Position numbers and translations under genes: made by a program. Of a stretch of DNA of 64,000 nucleotides, positions 1-7,985 are shown piece by piece; position 1 is the stretch's first letter, and every line of letters begins with the position of its first letter. The notes below the pieces were generated by a model. The model was not told the origin of the DNA, searched no databases, and worked only from the letters and a program-made list of their open reading frames with translations. Source of the DNA: Myxococcales bacterium (lineage in GTDB: Bacteria; Myxococcota; UBA727; JABDBI01); assembly GCA_023248595.1 (NCBI GenBank), contig JAHFEG010000009.1, positions 1-64,000 on the forward strand, given 5' to 3'.

Positions 1-227
1 GCCAGCCCTAATTGTTTTTTAAGTGAATGCGCTTCTTTTCGCAGAGCATATGCCTCAAATCCTTGGCTTAAGACGTATGCATAGTGAATGCCGAAGGCGC
101 TTAAAATAAAAAAAACAACCAGCGCAATCCAGGCGCTTGTATAAATCCATTTCTTCAGGAGCCGAATCTGGAACGACTGTCCTTTTTTTTCAGGAATAAC
201 AATTAAAGTGAAAAATGAATTACTCAT
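1..227 (-). CDS. M23-type peptidase, N-terminal part (runs off window)
   Basis: Only the first ~75 codons lie in the window. The protein opens with MSNSFFTLIVIPEKKG, then a basic stretch and one membrane helix (about residues 29-47), then the start of a heptad-like region. This opening (FTL-I-IP, then a single helix and a coiled coil) is typical of membrane-anchored M23 zinc endopeptidases that cut cell-wall peptide cross-links. The catalytic domain is outside the window, so the call rests on the N-terminus alone. Its ATG overlaps the stop region of the phosphatase gene by 8 nt (ATGAGTAA), which suggests translational coupling. Confidence 0.5.
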   Translation of the reverse strand, partial: MSNSFFTLIVIPEKKGQSFQIRLLKKWIYTSAWIALVVFFILSAFGIHYAYVLSQGFEAYALRKEAHSLKKQLGL

Positions 228-1083
228 TATGAATGGTCAGTGTCGTTGTTCGATCAGTGTTGTTTGTGAGGCGAATATTTTCTACATTGGTGATATCTGA
301 GCCCAAATCATCGTAAATGTAGACCAAGACAATTGTTGTATTGTCATCTCCTCCGCGGTGATTGGCCAGATCGACAAGCAGTTGAGGAACTTCGTGTAAA
401 TAATTTTCCGATAAAATACTGTGAATTTCTTGATCAGCAACCAGGGTGGTGAGTCCATCTGTACATAATAAAAAAGTATCCTGAGGCCATGCTTTTAAGG
501 CAATCATGTCTACGTCAACATCATCTTCAAAACCAACGGAGCGTGTTATGATATTGCGAAACCTGCTGGAGCGTGCTTGTTCGGCTGTAATAAGGCCCGC
601 TTTTAGTTGTTCATTGACGAGTGAGTGGTCCTCTGAAAGTTGTATGATTTGGTTGTTGCGAATGAGATATGCGCGACTGTCCCCAACGTGTGCGACAAAT
701 GCGTGCTCGTTGTGCAACAATAATGCCGTGGCCGTTGTGCCCATGCCGTGAAGATTGGCATTAGAGTGGCTTTGTTGGTGGACTTCGTGACAAGCCCCCC
801 TTAATGCATCACTTAAAAGTTTTGCAATCGGACTTTTTTCCAGATTCTCAAGGTCATATGAGGTGCTTGGCTCCAAAATTGCTTGATGTGTTTGGATAAT
901 TTGGTTGATAGTATCCACCGTGACCTTTGAAGCTGTTTGTCCTCCAGCGTGTCCGCCCATGCCATCTGCTACCAAAAAAAGGTTTAAACTTTTCTGTATA
1001 AGGTAGTTGTCTTCATTTCGCTCGCGCTTTTTCCCGACGTCGGAAGAACCAAATGCTAAGGCGCGCAATTCATTCGTTGTCAC
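220..1083 (-). CDS. PP2C-family serine/threonine phosphatase
   Basis: Metal-dependent protein phosphatase of the Stp1/PrpC type, which removes phosphate from Ser/Thr residues placed by Hanks-type kinases. The family motifs appear in order: RNEDNY (about 23-28), VADGMGGHAGG (39-49), GTTATALLL (116-124), VGDSRAYL (134-141), ITRSVG (about 180-185), LLCTDGLT (206-213) and GGDDNTT (245-251). The aspartates of DGMGG, TDG and GDDN are the usual metal ligands. At ~287 residues it is a catalytic domain only, with no membrane helix. The GTG at 1083 is preferred because AAGGA lies 6 nt upstream; a TTG one codon earlier is possible. The stop overlaps the next gene, so the two are probably one operon. No partner kinase is in view. 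Confidence 0.9.
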   Translation of the reverse strand: MTTNELRALAFGSSDVGKKRERNEDNYLIQKSLNLFLVADGMGGHAGGQTASKVTVDTINQIIQTHQAILEPSTSYDLENLEKSPIAKLLSDALRGACHEVHQQSHSNANLHGMGTTATALLLHNEHAFVAHVGDSRAYLIRNNQIIQLSEDHSLVNEQLKAGLITAEQARSSRFRNIITRSVGFEDDVDVDMIALKAWPQDTFLLCTDGLTTLVADQEIHSILSENYLHEVPQLLVDLANHRGGDDNTTIVLVYIYDDLGSDITNVENIRLTNNTDRTTTLTIHNE

Positions 1084-1246
1084 CAAAAATCCTTATTCAA
1101 AATAGGTGTTATAAGCCTTACCTTGCGATAAAGCGAGAAAGAATGCAAGTCAGGCAAACGGACAGGTCTAATCTATAATTTAAAATCTATAACCAAATAG
1201 GGGAACGTAGCAATATTCCTATTTTAAGTAAAAGAGGTGAGGTAAG

Positions 1247-1918
1247 TTGAAGAAAAGACCAATTTGGCGCATTTTAGGCTTCTTGTTGATGGTATTTTGG
1301 GTTCTTTCATTTAATAAGCCACTTGTGCAGGTTAGGGGAGATTTGGTTCTATGCGCTAGCCGTAGCGTTGGACATAGGTTGCCTATCAAGAGAGAAGATC
1401 TTTTTAAGATTGCTCATTATGTGTTTGAGTATTCCGCGGGTTTTGTCATGGGTTTCTTTGAATACATGGTCGAAACATTCCATTGCATAAAACAGCTCAC
1501 ACTTCACCCGGTGGCCTCATTTATTGAGTTGACACGTGCTATTTATCACTACGAGGAAACATATTGGCTCGTCAAAAATTGCGTTATGGACATTTTGAAA
1601 AAATACCCGACCTACGGCCCAGCCCAGCGGGCGCGCTTGCATGCTATGGTTTTAACGGAGCTAACCTGGTGGCTTCTACCCTTGAATATCTCTCTCGATG
1701 TTTTTTCTCGAAATAGGAGTGTTGCTGCTTGGAAAAAAAATGCTCTTGAGCTTGCAAAACCAAAGCTGGAGCCTGTCGTAGAAACGATGAAACGAATTCT
1801 GCCGGTTCCGGTTCCACTTAAGACCAATGGCTGGGTGAGTCAGTATTTTATTGTTGCCGCTGAATGGTTTGCCAGTGAAGAACAACCAAGCCAGCGCCAG
1901 ATTGGTGAATGCCCATGA
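1247..1918 (+). CDS. hypothetical protein with N-terminal membrane segment
   Basis: I do not recognise a family for this 223-residue protein. It starts at TTG 1247, preceded by a good ribosome-binding sequence (AGAGGTGAGG at 1233-1242). Residues 8-22 (RILGFLLMVFWVLSF) form one hydrophobic segment after a KKR start, so it is either an inner-membrane anchor or an uncleaved signal. The rest is a mainly helical domain with many aromatic residues and no cysteine-rich or nucleotide-binding motif. It stands alone, divergent from the phosphatase gene and ahead of the isocitrate dehydrogenase-like gene. Confidence 0.6.
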   Translation: MKKRPIWRILGFLLMVFWVLSFNKPLVQVRGDLVLCASRSVGHRLPIKREDLFKIAHYVFEYSAGFVMGFFEYMVETFHCIKQLTLHPVASFIELTRAIYHYEETYWLVKNCVMDILKKYPTYGPAQRARLHAMVLTELTWWLLPLNISLDVFSRNRSVAAWKKNALELAKPKLEPVVETMKRILPVPVPLKTNGWVSQYFIVAAEWFASEEQPSQRQIGECP

Positions 1919-2054
1919 ATTGGCGATGGAGCAATCCCTGTAAAATTTAAAAAACAAGAGCTGCTGCTGTCCGCGCAGCAGTCGTCCTTGTCTTTGCCGG
2001 TTTTTTGTGCACTGTTGTGTAGGCTGATCTCGAGACATTCAAGAGGTTCTGTTC

Positions 2055-3071
2055 ATGTCCCACCACACTGTCACCCTGATTGCTGGCGATGGAATTGGCG
2101 ATGAAGTCACAAATGCTTGTGTCCGCGCCATTGAAGCGACATCGGTCAAAATTGTCTGGGATATTCAATCTGCGGGACTGAAAGCCGTCACCGATTTTGG
2201 GGTGGCTTTGCCCGGCGCGACCCTCGATTCGATCAAAAAAAATGGCGTTGCCTTAAAGGGTCCGACCACCACCCCCATTGGCACAGGACACAAAAGTGCC
2301 AATGTTCTCATGCGACAGGCGCTGGATTTGTATGCTTGTATTAGGCCTGTCAAAAGTGTGCCCGGAATCAAAACGCGCTATGATAATGTTGATTTGATAA
2401 TTGTTCGAGAGAACACGGAAGGGCTTTATTCCGGTCAAGAAGTGCAAATCACCCCGGATGTTGTCGCTTCGCTTAAAATTGTCACAAAAAAAGCCACAGA
2501 GAAAATTGCGCATGCAGCTTTTGCTTTGGCCGAAAAACTTGGACGAAAGCGAATTACTGTTGTTCATAAAGCGAATATTCTAAAAATGGGTGATGGCTTA
2601 TTTTTGCATACTGCTGAAGCTGTTGCCAAGGATTACCCAGAGATCATATTAGATGACATGATAATTGACGCACTCTGCATGAAATTAGTGACCAATCCGT
2701 GTCAATTTGACATGCTTTTACTGGAAAATCTGTATGGCGATATTGTTTCAGATTTGTGTGCGGGCCTAGTTGGCGGTCTTGGCGTTGTTCCTGGTGCTAA
2801 CATTGGTGAGCACGCAGCGGTGTTTGAAGCTGTGCACGGGTCTGCCCCCGATATTGCCGGTCAAAACAAAGCAAATCCGACGGCCATGATGAAGAGCGCT
2901 GCGATGATGTTGGAACATTTGGGAGAAACCAAAGCGGCGTATCAGTTGTCAAAAGCAATCGATACTGTGCTTCTACGGGGCCAGGTGAGAACTGCTGACC
3001 TGGGAGGAAGCGCAACGACCCAGCAGTTTACCGATGCGGTGATTTCGGCGATTATAGATACAAAAACTTAA
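2055..3071 (+). CDS. icd: isocitrate dehydrogenase, NAD-type (isocitrate/isopropylmalate dehydrogenase family)
   Basis: Beta-decarboxylating dehydrogenase of 338 residues. Visible signatures are GDGIGDEV (11-18), the substrate-loop RENTEG (118-123), VHKANILKMGDGLFL (about 170-184), NLYGDIVSDL (225-234) with the metal-binding aspartate, and HGSAPDIAGQNKANPTAM (261-278). The VHKANI-K--DGLF pattern and the short length fit NAD-dependent isocitrate dehydrogenases, which make 2-oxoglutarate in the TCA cycle. 3-Isopropylmalate and homoisocitrate dehydrogenases are close relatives and cannot be fully excluded, but no leucine or lysine genes are nearby. The gene is monocistronic here. Confidence 0.8.
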   Translation: MSHHTVTLIAGDGIGDEVTNACVRAIEATSVKIVWDIQSAGLKAVTDFGVALPGATLDSIKKNGVALKGPTTTPIGTGHKSANVLMRQALDLYACIRPVKSVPGIKTRYDNVDLIIVRENTEGLYSGQEVQITPDVVASLKIVTKKATEKIAHAAFALAEKLGRKRITVVHKANILKMGDGLFLHTAEAVAKDYPEIILDDMIIDALCMKLVTNPCQFDMLLLENLYGDIVSDLCAGLVGGLGVVPGANIGEHAAVFEAVHGSAPDIAGQNKANPTAMMKSAAMMLEHLGETKAAYQLSKAIDTVLLRGQVRTADLGGSATTQQFTDAVISAIIDTKT

Positions 3072-3185
3072 GTCTTTACGCGATTTACTATTTGCCAAGT
3101 TTAAAAATCTGATCTAGAAACGCTGATTCGTAACTATTCGCGCCCCTCTATTTCAGGGAGGCCCCAAGCCAAACGGTGTTTAGAC

Positions 3186-3491
3186 ATGGCTCGTACTTGC
3201 CAAATTGCTCGAGAAACAAAACGTGAAAAACTGATCAGCCGCTATAGCGATCGCCGCAAAGCGCTGAAAGCAGCCCAGATCGACCCAAATCTTTCAGAAG
3301 AAGAACGCCTCGCTGTTAACATGAAGTTAAGCAGCCTGCCCAGAGATTCTTCTAACTGCCGCCTTGCTCGTCGTTGCCAAGCAACTGGCGCAGCGCGTGC
3401 AGTTTATCGAAAATTTAAACTAAACAGAATTTCGTTCCGCAGCATGGCCCTGCAAGGTCTTTTGCCTGGTATTACCAAATCCAGCTGGTAA
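3186..3491 (+). CDS. rpsN: 30S ribosomal protein S14, zinc-independent form
   Basis: Component of the small ribosomal subunit head, 101 residues, the usual length of the long zinc-free type. It starts [16 protein letters not shown] and has the conserved core [29 protein letters not shown] followed by the G--PGITKSSW end. The long form and lack of a CxxC pair mark it as zinc-independent. It stands alone, outside the large spc ribosomal operon where S14 usually sits, and is followed by a terminator hairpin. Confidence 0.95.
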   Translation: MARTCQIARETKREKLISRYSDRRKALKAAQIDPNLSEEERLAVNMKLSSLPRDSSNCRLARRCQATGAARAVYRKFKLNRISFRSMALQGLLPGITKSSW

Positions 3492-3512
3492 TCACCCTTT
3501 GGCTGGACTTCC

Positions 3513-3554
3513 AAAGCGCACTCTTCTTTATGAGGATCGTGCGCTTTTGTTTTT
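3513..3554 (+). terminator. rho-independent terminator after rpsN
   Basis: A perfect 9-bp stem AAAGCGCAC (3513-3521) with GTGCGCTTT (3539-3547) is followed by TTGTTTTT. It lies 22 nt after the rpsN stop. Confidence 0.75.
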
Positions 3555-3599
3555 CAGCGCGATTTGCAAGAAATTAAATAATTTTAAGTAAGAGAAACG

Positions 3600-3675
<76 letters not shown>

Positions 3676-3807
3676 AACCATCTCAACGCGCCAGTGACTA
3701 TGCCCAAACCATTTTGAAGGTCAAGTACCCAGATTAGAGTTTTTCAATTTCTTTGTTTTTGTTTTAAACTCGAAGGACAAGACTTTTAAATCATGGAGGC
3801 GTTTCGC

Positions 3808-4869
3808 ATGCTGCACGACATTAAGTATCTCTCTTATAAGACAGGTCTGGCACCAGGTGAGCTGGTTCACATCGGGCAGCAGCGAAGCGATAAAGTGATC
3901 ATTAATCTCATTCGCTACAATGAGCATGAATGGGAAGAATATGAAATCAAATCAGCAGCAGAAATTCCGACACCGGATCCCAAATATGTGACGTGGCTTA
4001 ATGTTGACGGTCTCCACGATGTCGACACTATCAAAACCATTGGAGATCATTTTAACTTACATCCATTGTTACTAGAAGACTTGCTCAACACCAATCAGCG
4101 TCCCAAAATCGACATATTGGACGACAATATTTATATTGTTTTTAAAACACTCGAATTTGATAAAGAGACGTCTCAGGTTGCGGTGGAGCAAATTAGTCTT
4201 TTTTTTAGCATGCACTATATGATTTCATTTCAAGAATACACGGGCGATCTATTTAATGGCATCCGTGAACGCATCAGACAAAACAAGGGTCGCATCCGCA
4301 AGGCAAACGCCGACTATCTTGCCTATTCTGTGCTCGATGTCACCATTGATTACTACTTTGAAATTATTGAAGCCTTATATGAAAAGATCGATATTTTGCA
4401 ACAAAGCATCCTAATCCGAAAAAACAATGAATTGCCCAGAATCGTGCATAATTTAAGGCAGCAAACTCTTCTTCTCAGAAGGGTCTCATGGCCGGTCAGG
4501 CAAATTATCGACCAATTGCAAAAAAGTGAATCCGATTTCATTGATGAAGGGCTGACTCCTTATTTGCGAGATGCTGCCGATCACATTGTGCGCATTATGG
4601 AAGCCATCGATTCCATTCAATACACGCTCGACAACACCATGGAGACATACCTTTCTTTAAACAGCCAAAAAACCAATGAAGCCATGCGCATTTTGACGGT
4701 TGTTACCACTATTTTCATGCCTCCAACTTTGATTGTCGGTATTTACGGTATGAACTTCGAATATTTACCTGAGCTGCACTGGAAATATGGTTACCTAATG
4801 GTTATAGGAACCATAGTTGCCACTTCCATTGGAATGCTATGGTTTTTTCGCAAAAAAAAATGGCTGTAA
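3808..4869 (+). CDS. corA: CorA-family Mg2+/Co2+ channel
   Basis: Inner-membrane divalent cation channel. It has a long cytoplasmic alpha/beta and helical domain, then two C-terminal membrane helices. The ion-filter signature YGMNFEYLPE sits at about 313-322, right after the first helix (TVVTTIFMPPTLIVGIYGMNF), and the protein ends in a basic tail (FFRKKKWL). The ATG at 3808 is chosen because GGAGG lies 8 nt upstream of it; an in-frame ATG at 3793 has no good ribosome-binding site and would add five residues. Length is about 353 residues, normal for the family. It stands just left of the tRNA-Arg island. Confidence 0.9.
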   Translation: MLHDIKYLSYKTGLAPGELVHIGQQRSDKVIINLIRYNEHEWEEYEIKSAAEIPTPDPKYVTWLNVDGLHDVDTIKTIGDHFNLHPLLLEDLLNTNQRPKIDILDDNIYIVFKTLEFDKETSQVAVEQISLFFSMHYMISFQEYTGDLFNGIRERIRQNKGRIRKANADYLAYSVLDVTIDYYFEIIEALYEKIDILQQSILIRKNNELPRIVHNLRQQTLLLRRVSWPVRQIIDQLQKSESDFIDEGLTPYLRDAADHIVRIMEAIDSIQYTLDNTMETYLSLNSQKTNEAMRILTVVTTIFMPPTLIVGIYGMNFEYLPELHWKYGYLMVIGTIVATSIGMLWFFRKKKWL

Positions 4870-4873
4870 TAAT

Positions 4874-4922
4874 TTGGTGCGCCCTACAAGATTCGAACTT
4901 GTGACCCCCGGCTTAGAAGGCC
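4874..4922 (-). repeat. 49-bp tRNA-Arg 3'-half duplicate (island end, att-like)
   Basis: Identical over 49 bp to 7815-7863. It holds the 3' half of tRNA-Arg from the anticodon loop through the T-arm and CCA, but no 5' half, so it is not a working tRNA. Identity stops abruptly at 4923. Such duplicated tRNA 3' ends mark the far boundary of elements inserted by tyrosine recombinases. From here to 5216 no gene is visible; the stretch has a pair of GTACAGCC direct repeats near 5038-5056 (minus strand) that could be recombinase arm sites, which is a guess. Confidence 0.85.
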
Positions 4923-5216
4923 CCAACGAAGTGTTTTCTTTGGGCTTCTATTGCGTCTCTGGACGCATAAGATAACCGATTTTTAGAACCCAGACAGTCC
5001 CCCTAGATCTCCTCAATTGATCAAAATCTGCTGGCCAGGCTGTACATTGGCTGTACGAAATTTATTCTTGAAACCCGCTGTCTCTCCGGCCTGACTCTTG
5101 ATCACGTCTGCGCATAGAATGCTCTAGACATTCTCCAAGCATCGAGACGCCGGTCAAAATAGAAAACGGAACTGACCCCGGTTAAGACCAAAGCAATTTT
5201 AGGTTTGTCGTCACAT

Positions 5217-6656
5217 TCAACTCCGTATCAAAAGCCGATCCAGCCGCTCAAATAAAAGATGCGCCAAGAGCGCCATCAAGGCAGCAGGGATGGCTCCCGT
5301 CAAAATCATGTTCATGTCGTTCAAAGCCAGGCCAGTCACAATCGGAACACCATAGCCGCCAGCACCAATGAGGGCTGCCAGAGTTGCTGTACCGATGCCT
5401 ATAATAGCGGACATTCTGATCCCAGCTAAAATGCTCCTCGAAGCAAGGGGAAGGTCAACAAATCTTAAGCGCTGTAAGGGAGTCAGCCCAAGCGCGCTGG
5501 CAGATTCGGTCAGCCGTGGGTCAATGCCTTTAATGCCTGTGTATACGCCCGTCACAATAGGCAAGAGACCATAGAGCAACAAGGCAACTAAAGCTGACAA
5601 TAGCCCAATCCCAAACAACGGAACCAAAAAGCACAATAGTGCCAAAGAGGGAATGGTTTGAAGCAGGCTGCTCACCGTCAAAATGGCCTGCCCAAAAAAC
5701 TTAAAACGCGTGGACAAAATACCCAGAGGGAGACCCAACAAAATAGCAACCAACAATGAAAATCCCACCAGAAAAAAATGTTGCCGGGTCAGTTTCAAAA
5801 ATGTTGTGACCCAGTCCTCCGAATTATCTTGATGAGCCGTTTTCCCCAAGAACGTTTCGGCAATCTCTCTAAAATCTTTTCGATCGATGTCGGCCATCCC
5901 ATTGAGCCCAATCATTTTTTCTGCACGGATTTGGTTTTCGAGCGAGCGCAGAGCTGCCCAGGTTTTTGGAAACTGATTCAGCAATTCGTGGCGCGCCAAT
6001 AAAACGGCAAAATAATCAGGAAATAGTTTTTTATCATCTTGGAGAACCAACAAATCAAGTTTTTGGATTTTGGCATCCGTCGAATAAATATCGGTCAGAT
6101 CGATCTCGTTTTGCCGGATGGCCTCATAAGCCAGACTATGAGCCAGCGGCTTGGCGTTACTTAAATCAAGCCCATAACGAGCCAAAAGGCCAGGGTAACC
6201 ATCTGGGCGCTTCATGAACTCGTGGCTAAATCCAATTCGAATATTAGGCACTCTCGTGAGATCGCTGATTTTTTGTAAACCGTATTTTTTTGCAAAGTCT
6301 TTTCGAACCGCAAGCGCATAGGTATTATTAAATCCCAGGGAAGCACTCATCCAAATTCCTTGAGATTTCAGCGAAGTCAGCGGTCTACTGCCTAGAATCG
6401 ACTCAATAATCGTTCCTGTATATTCCGGATAAATATCAATCTCGCCGTGAGCGAGTGCCGAGAAAACAATTCCGGTTCCGCCGAGCCCATATTTTCTGTT
6501 GACGGTGGCTTCGCCAACGCTTTCAATGACCTGCGCAATAATTTCAGCCAAAATATAACTTTCGGTAAATGTTTTAGAACCGACGGTAATGACCCTTGGC
6601 GGGTTTGCGCCCAAAGCCGACGTTGCCAGAGCAACAATAAATATCCATGGTTTCAT
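5217..6656 (-). CDS. osmoprotectant-type ABC transporter: substrate-binding protein fused to permease
   Basis: One 479-residue chain joins an exported binding protein to a membrane permease of the OpuB/OpuC/QAT family (glycine betaine, choline, carnitine and relatives). The start, MKPWIFIVALATSALGA, looks like a signal sequence. The binding domain (about 20-265) carries GSKTFTES--LAEI and HGEIDIYPEYTGT. The permease (about 285-475) has several membrane helices and the EAA-like loop ASALGLTPLQRLRFVDLP. The ATG at 6656 overlaps the stop of the ATPase gene as ATGA, which decides the start over one six codons upstream. Many known fusions in this family have the permease first, so the domain order is worth noting. 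It lies inside the tRNA-Arg island. Confidence 0.85.
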   Translation of the reverse strand: MKPWIFIVALATSALGANPPRVITVGSKTFTESYILAEIIAQVIESVGEATVNRKYGLGGTGIVFSALAHGEIDIYPEYTGTIIESILGSRPLTSLKSQGIWMSASLGFNNTYALAVRKDFAKKYGLQKISDLTRVPNIRIGFSHEFMKRPDGYPGLLARYGLDLSNAKPLAHSLAYEAIRQNEIDLTDIYSTDAKIQKLDLLVLQDDKKLFPDYFAVLLARHELLNQFPKTWAALRSLENQIRAEKMIGLNGMADIDRKDFREIAETFLGKTAHQDNSEDWVTTFLKLTRQHFFLVGFSLLVAILLGLPLGILSTRFKFFGQAILTVSSLLQTIPSLALLCFLVPLFGIGLLSALVALLLYGLLPIVTGVYTGIKGIDPRLTESASALGLTPLQRLRFVDLPLASRSILAGIRMSAIIGIGTATLAALIGAGGYGVPIVTGLALNDMNMILTGAIPAALMALLAHLLFERLDRLLIRS

Positions 6657-7393
6657 AGAATTTCTCTCAGCCACTGGGAAGGTTTTTGTGCGCGAATAAA
6701 CTCGGTGACAAACGGGCTTGCAGGCTGAAAGGCCAATGTTTTAAATTCCCCATGTTGTTCGATTTGGCCGTCTCGTAGCAATGTCACTGAATGGCCAAAG
6801 AAAGCAGCCTCATTGAGATCGTGCGTCACAATCACGACCGTCTTTTTAAGCTGAGTAAAAATAGCCTTTAACTCAGTACGCAAGGTTGAACGCACGATGG
6901 GATCCAGCGCCCCGAACGGCTCATCCAACAGCAAAATAGCGGGATTGAGTATCAGTGCGCGCATCAGTCCTACACGCTGGCGTTGACCACCGCTGAGTTC
7001 CCTGGGAAATCGTCTCAGCACCTGTGGGTCCAGACCGACTAAAGAAGAAAGCTCCTGAAACCTATTTTGAATGCCAGAATTACCTAAAATTATGGCTGGC
7101 AAAGTAACATTATCTTCGCCCGTCATATGCGGGAAAAGGCCACCATCTTGGATAACGTAACCTATCTTTTGAACCCAATCTCGCTGATTGGCTCGACTCA
7201 ATAAAACGCCCGAAAGTCGAATTTCCCCTGAATCGGGCCAAATCAGACCCATCAACAGTCTTAACAAAGTTGACTTCCCGCAGCCACTGGAGCCTAGCAA
7301 AACATGAGTTTGCCCTGCTGCGAGATTAAGCTCGATGTTTTTAAGGACGGGTTTTCCGTCAAAACTTTTTGAAACTTGGTGAAATTCAATCAT
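6653..7393 (-). CDS. osmoprotectant-type ABC transporter ATP-binding protein
   Basis: ATPase of the same uptake system, 246 residues. It has Walker A GSSGCGKSTLLRLL (about 34-47), Q-loop YVIQDGG, signature LSGGQRQRVGLMRAL (about 133-147), Walker B ILLLDEPFGALDP (about 153-165) and switch histidine VTHDLNEA (about 189-196). The C-terminal CBS pair found in OpuAA/OpuCA ATPases, which senses ionic strength, is absent. The gene overlaps the fused binding protein-permease by 4 nt and is itself overlapped by the small upstream reading frame, so all three probably form one transcript. Confidence 0.9.
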   Translation of the reverse strand: MIEFHQVSKSFDGKPVLKNIELNLAAGQTHVLLGSSGCGKSTLLRLLMGLIWPDSGEIRLSGVLLSRANQRDWVQKIGYVIQDGGLFPHMTGEDNVTLPAIILGNSGIQNRFQELSSLVGLDPQVLRRFPRELSGGQRQRVGLMRALILNPAILLLDEPFGALDPIVRSTLRTELKAIFTQLKKTVVIVTHDLNEAAFFGHSVTLLRDGQIEQHGEFKTLAFQPASPFVTEFIRAQKPSQWLREIL

Positions 7394-7628
7394 GCCTGAA
7401 TCGACGCTTTATCATAGTATCTACAGAAATCATCCCGACACCATAAATAACCAACCAAACAAGAACAGTAATATTGAAGTGCACCCCTAAGTCAAGACCA
7501 AATTTGTCTGCCAACGGTTTTGCGGCAAATATAAACTCTTTCTCCGTAAAATTATCAGATTTTGTTTTTAAATTTCGTTCCTTGAAATAAATCTCCTGTG
7601 GTGTTTGAGATCCGAGCGACTGGAACAT
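7386..7628 (-). CDS. small hypothetical membrane protein upstream of the ABC genes
   Basis: An 80-residue reading frame with one C-terminal membrane helix (VHFNITVLVWLVIYGVGMI) and a basic end (KRRFRHD). Its stop overlaps the start of the ATPase gene by 8 nt, an arrangement that favours real translation. However, its first codons lie on the antisense of a decayed recombinase fragment, so the N-terminus may have been created by the insertion event. No family recognised. Confidence 0.4.
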   Translation of the reverse strand: MFQSLGSQTPQEIYFKERNLKTKSDNFTEKEFIFAAKPLADKFGLDLGVHFNITVLVWLVIYGVGMISVDTMIKRRFRHD

Positions 7629-7760
7629 GCTCAAATCAGCATGACGTTAGATGTTTACAGTCACGTGTTGCCCGCGATGCAAAAAGAGGCAGCAGCGCAA
7701 CTCGAAATCCTACTGAAATCACTCAGAATTCTGAGATTGGCCGGACTCAGGCCGTACTAA
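7611..7760 (+). pseudogene. 3' remnant of a tyrosine recombinase (integrase)
   Basis: Reading from 7626, the frame gives HAQISMTLDVYSHVLPAMQK and continues with EAAAQLEILL to a TAA at 7758-7760. This matches the C-terminal end of phage-type tyrosine recombinases: the histidine of GH-xI, then TLDxYSHV with the catalytic tyrosine in DVYSH. Codons just before it (SERLEHA) also fit, but upstream of about 7611 the frame is lost, so only about the last 50 codons survive. It ends 55 bp from the intact tRNA-Arg. Confidence 0.75.
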
Positions 7761-7814
7761 CTGAAAAAACGGGAAATTTAGCCTGCTTAAACCCCGTCTA
7801 AGTGCTTGATAATA

Positions 7815-7863
7815 TTGGTGCGCCCTACAAGATTCGAACTTGTGACCCCCGGCTTAGAAGGCC
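7815..7863 (-). repeat. 49-bp direct repeat inside tRNA-Arg (island end, att-like)
   Basis: The second copy of the repeat at 4874-4922, here as part of the complete tRNA-Arg gene. The two copies are 2941 bp apart and in the same orientation, and enclose the ABC transporter genes and the recombinase remnant. Confidence 0.85.
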
Positions 7864-7892
7864 GGTGCTCTATCCAACTGAGCTAAGAGCGC
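7816..7892 (-). tRNA. tRNA-Arg (TCT)
   Basis: A 77-nt cloverleaf with acceptor GCGCTCT/AGGGCGC, anticodon TCT in CTTCTAA, T-arm AAGTTCGAATCTT and encoded CCA. Its 3' half is duplicated at 4874-4922, so it is the likely integration target of the island to its left. Confidence 0.97.
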
Positions 7893-7985
7893 ACGCATTA
7901 AAGCATGTAACTGATTCGTGCTTATGACGCATTTCGACATTGTCTGCAAGTCGCGAGATCAAAAAAACAAAAACGTAACAGGGCG

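Noticed and set aside
1960-1982. Terminator before the isocitrate dehydrogenase gene
   Set aside because: The CTGCTGC/GCAGCAG pairing has no T-run after it.
2055-3071. 3-Isopropylmalate dehydrogenase (leuB)
   Set aside because: The VHKANI-K--DGLF block and lack of leucine genes fit isocitrate dehydrogenase better; kept as an alternative in the entry.
4874-4922. A second tRNA-Arg gene
   Set aside because: Only the 3' half is present; there is no D-arm or 5' acceptor strand, so it is a remnant.
7598-7801. A 67-codon reading frame over the recombinase remnant
   Set aside because: It uses a different frame from the one that encodes the conserved TLDVYSHV block.
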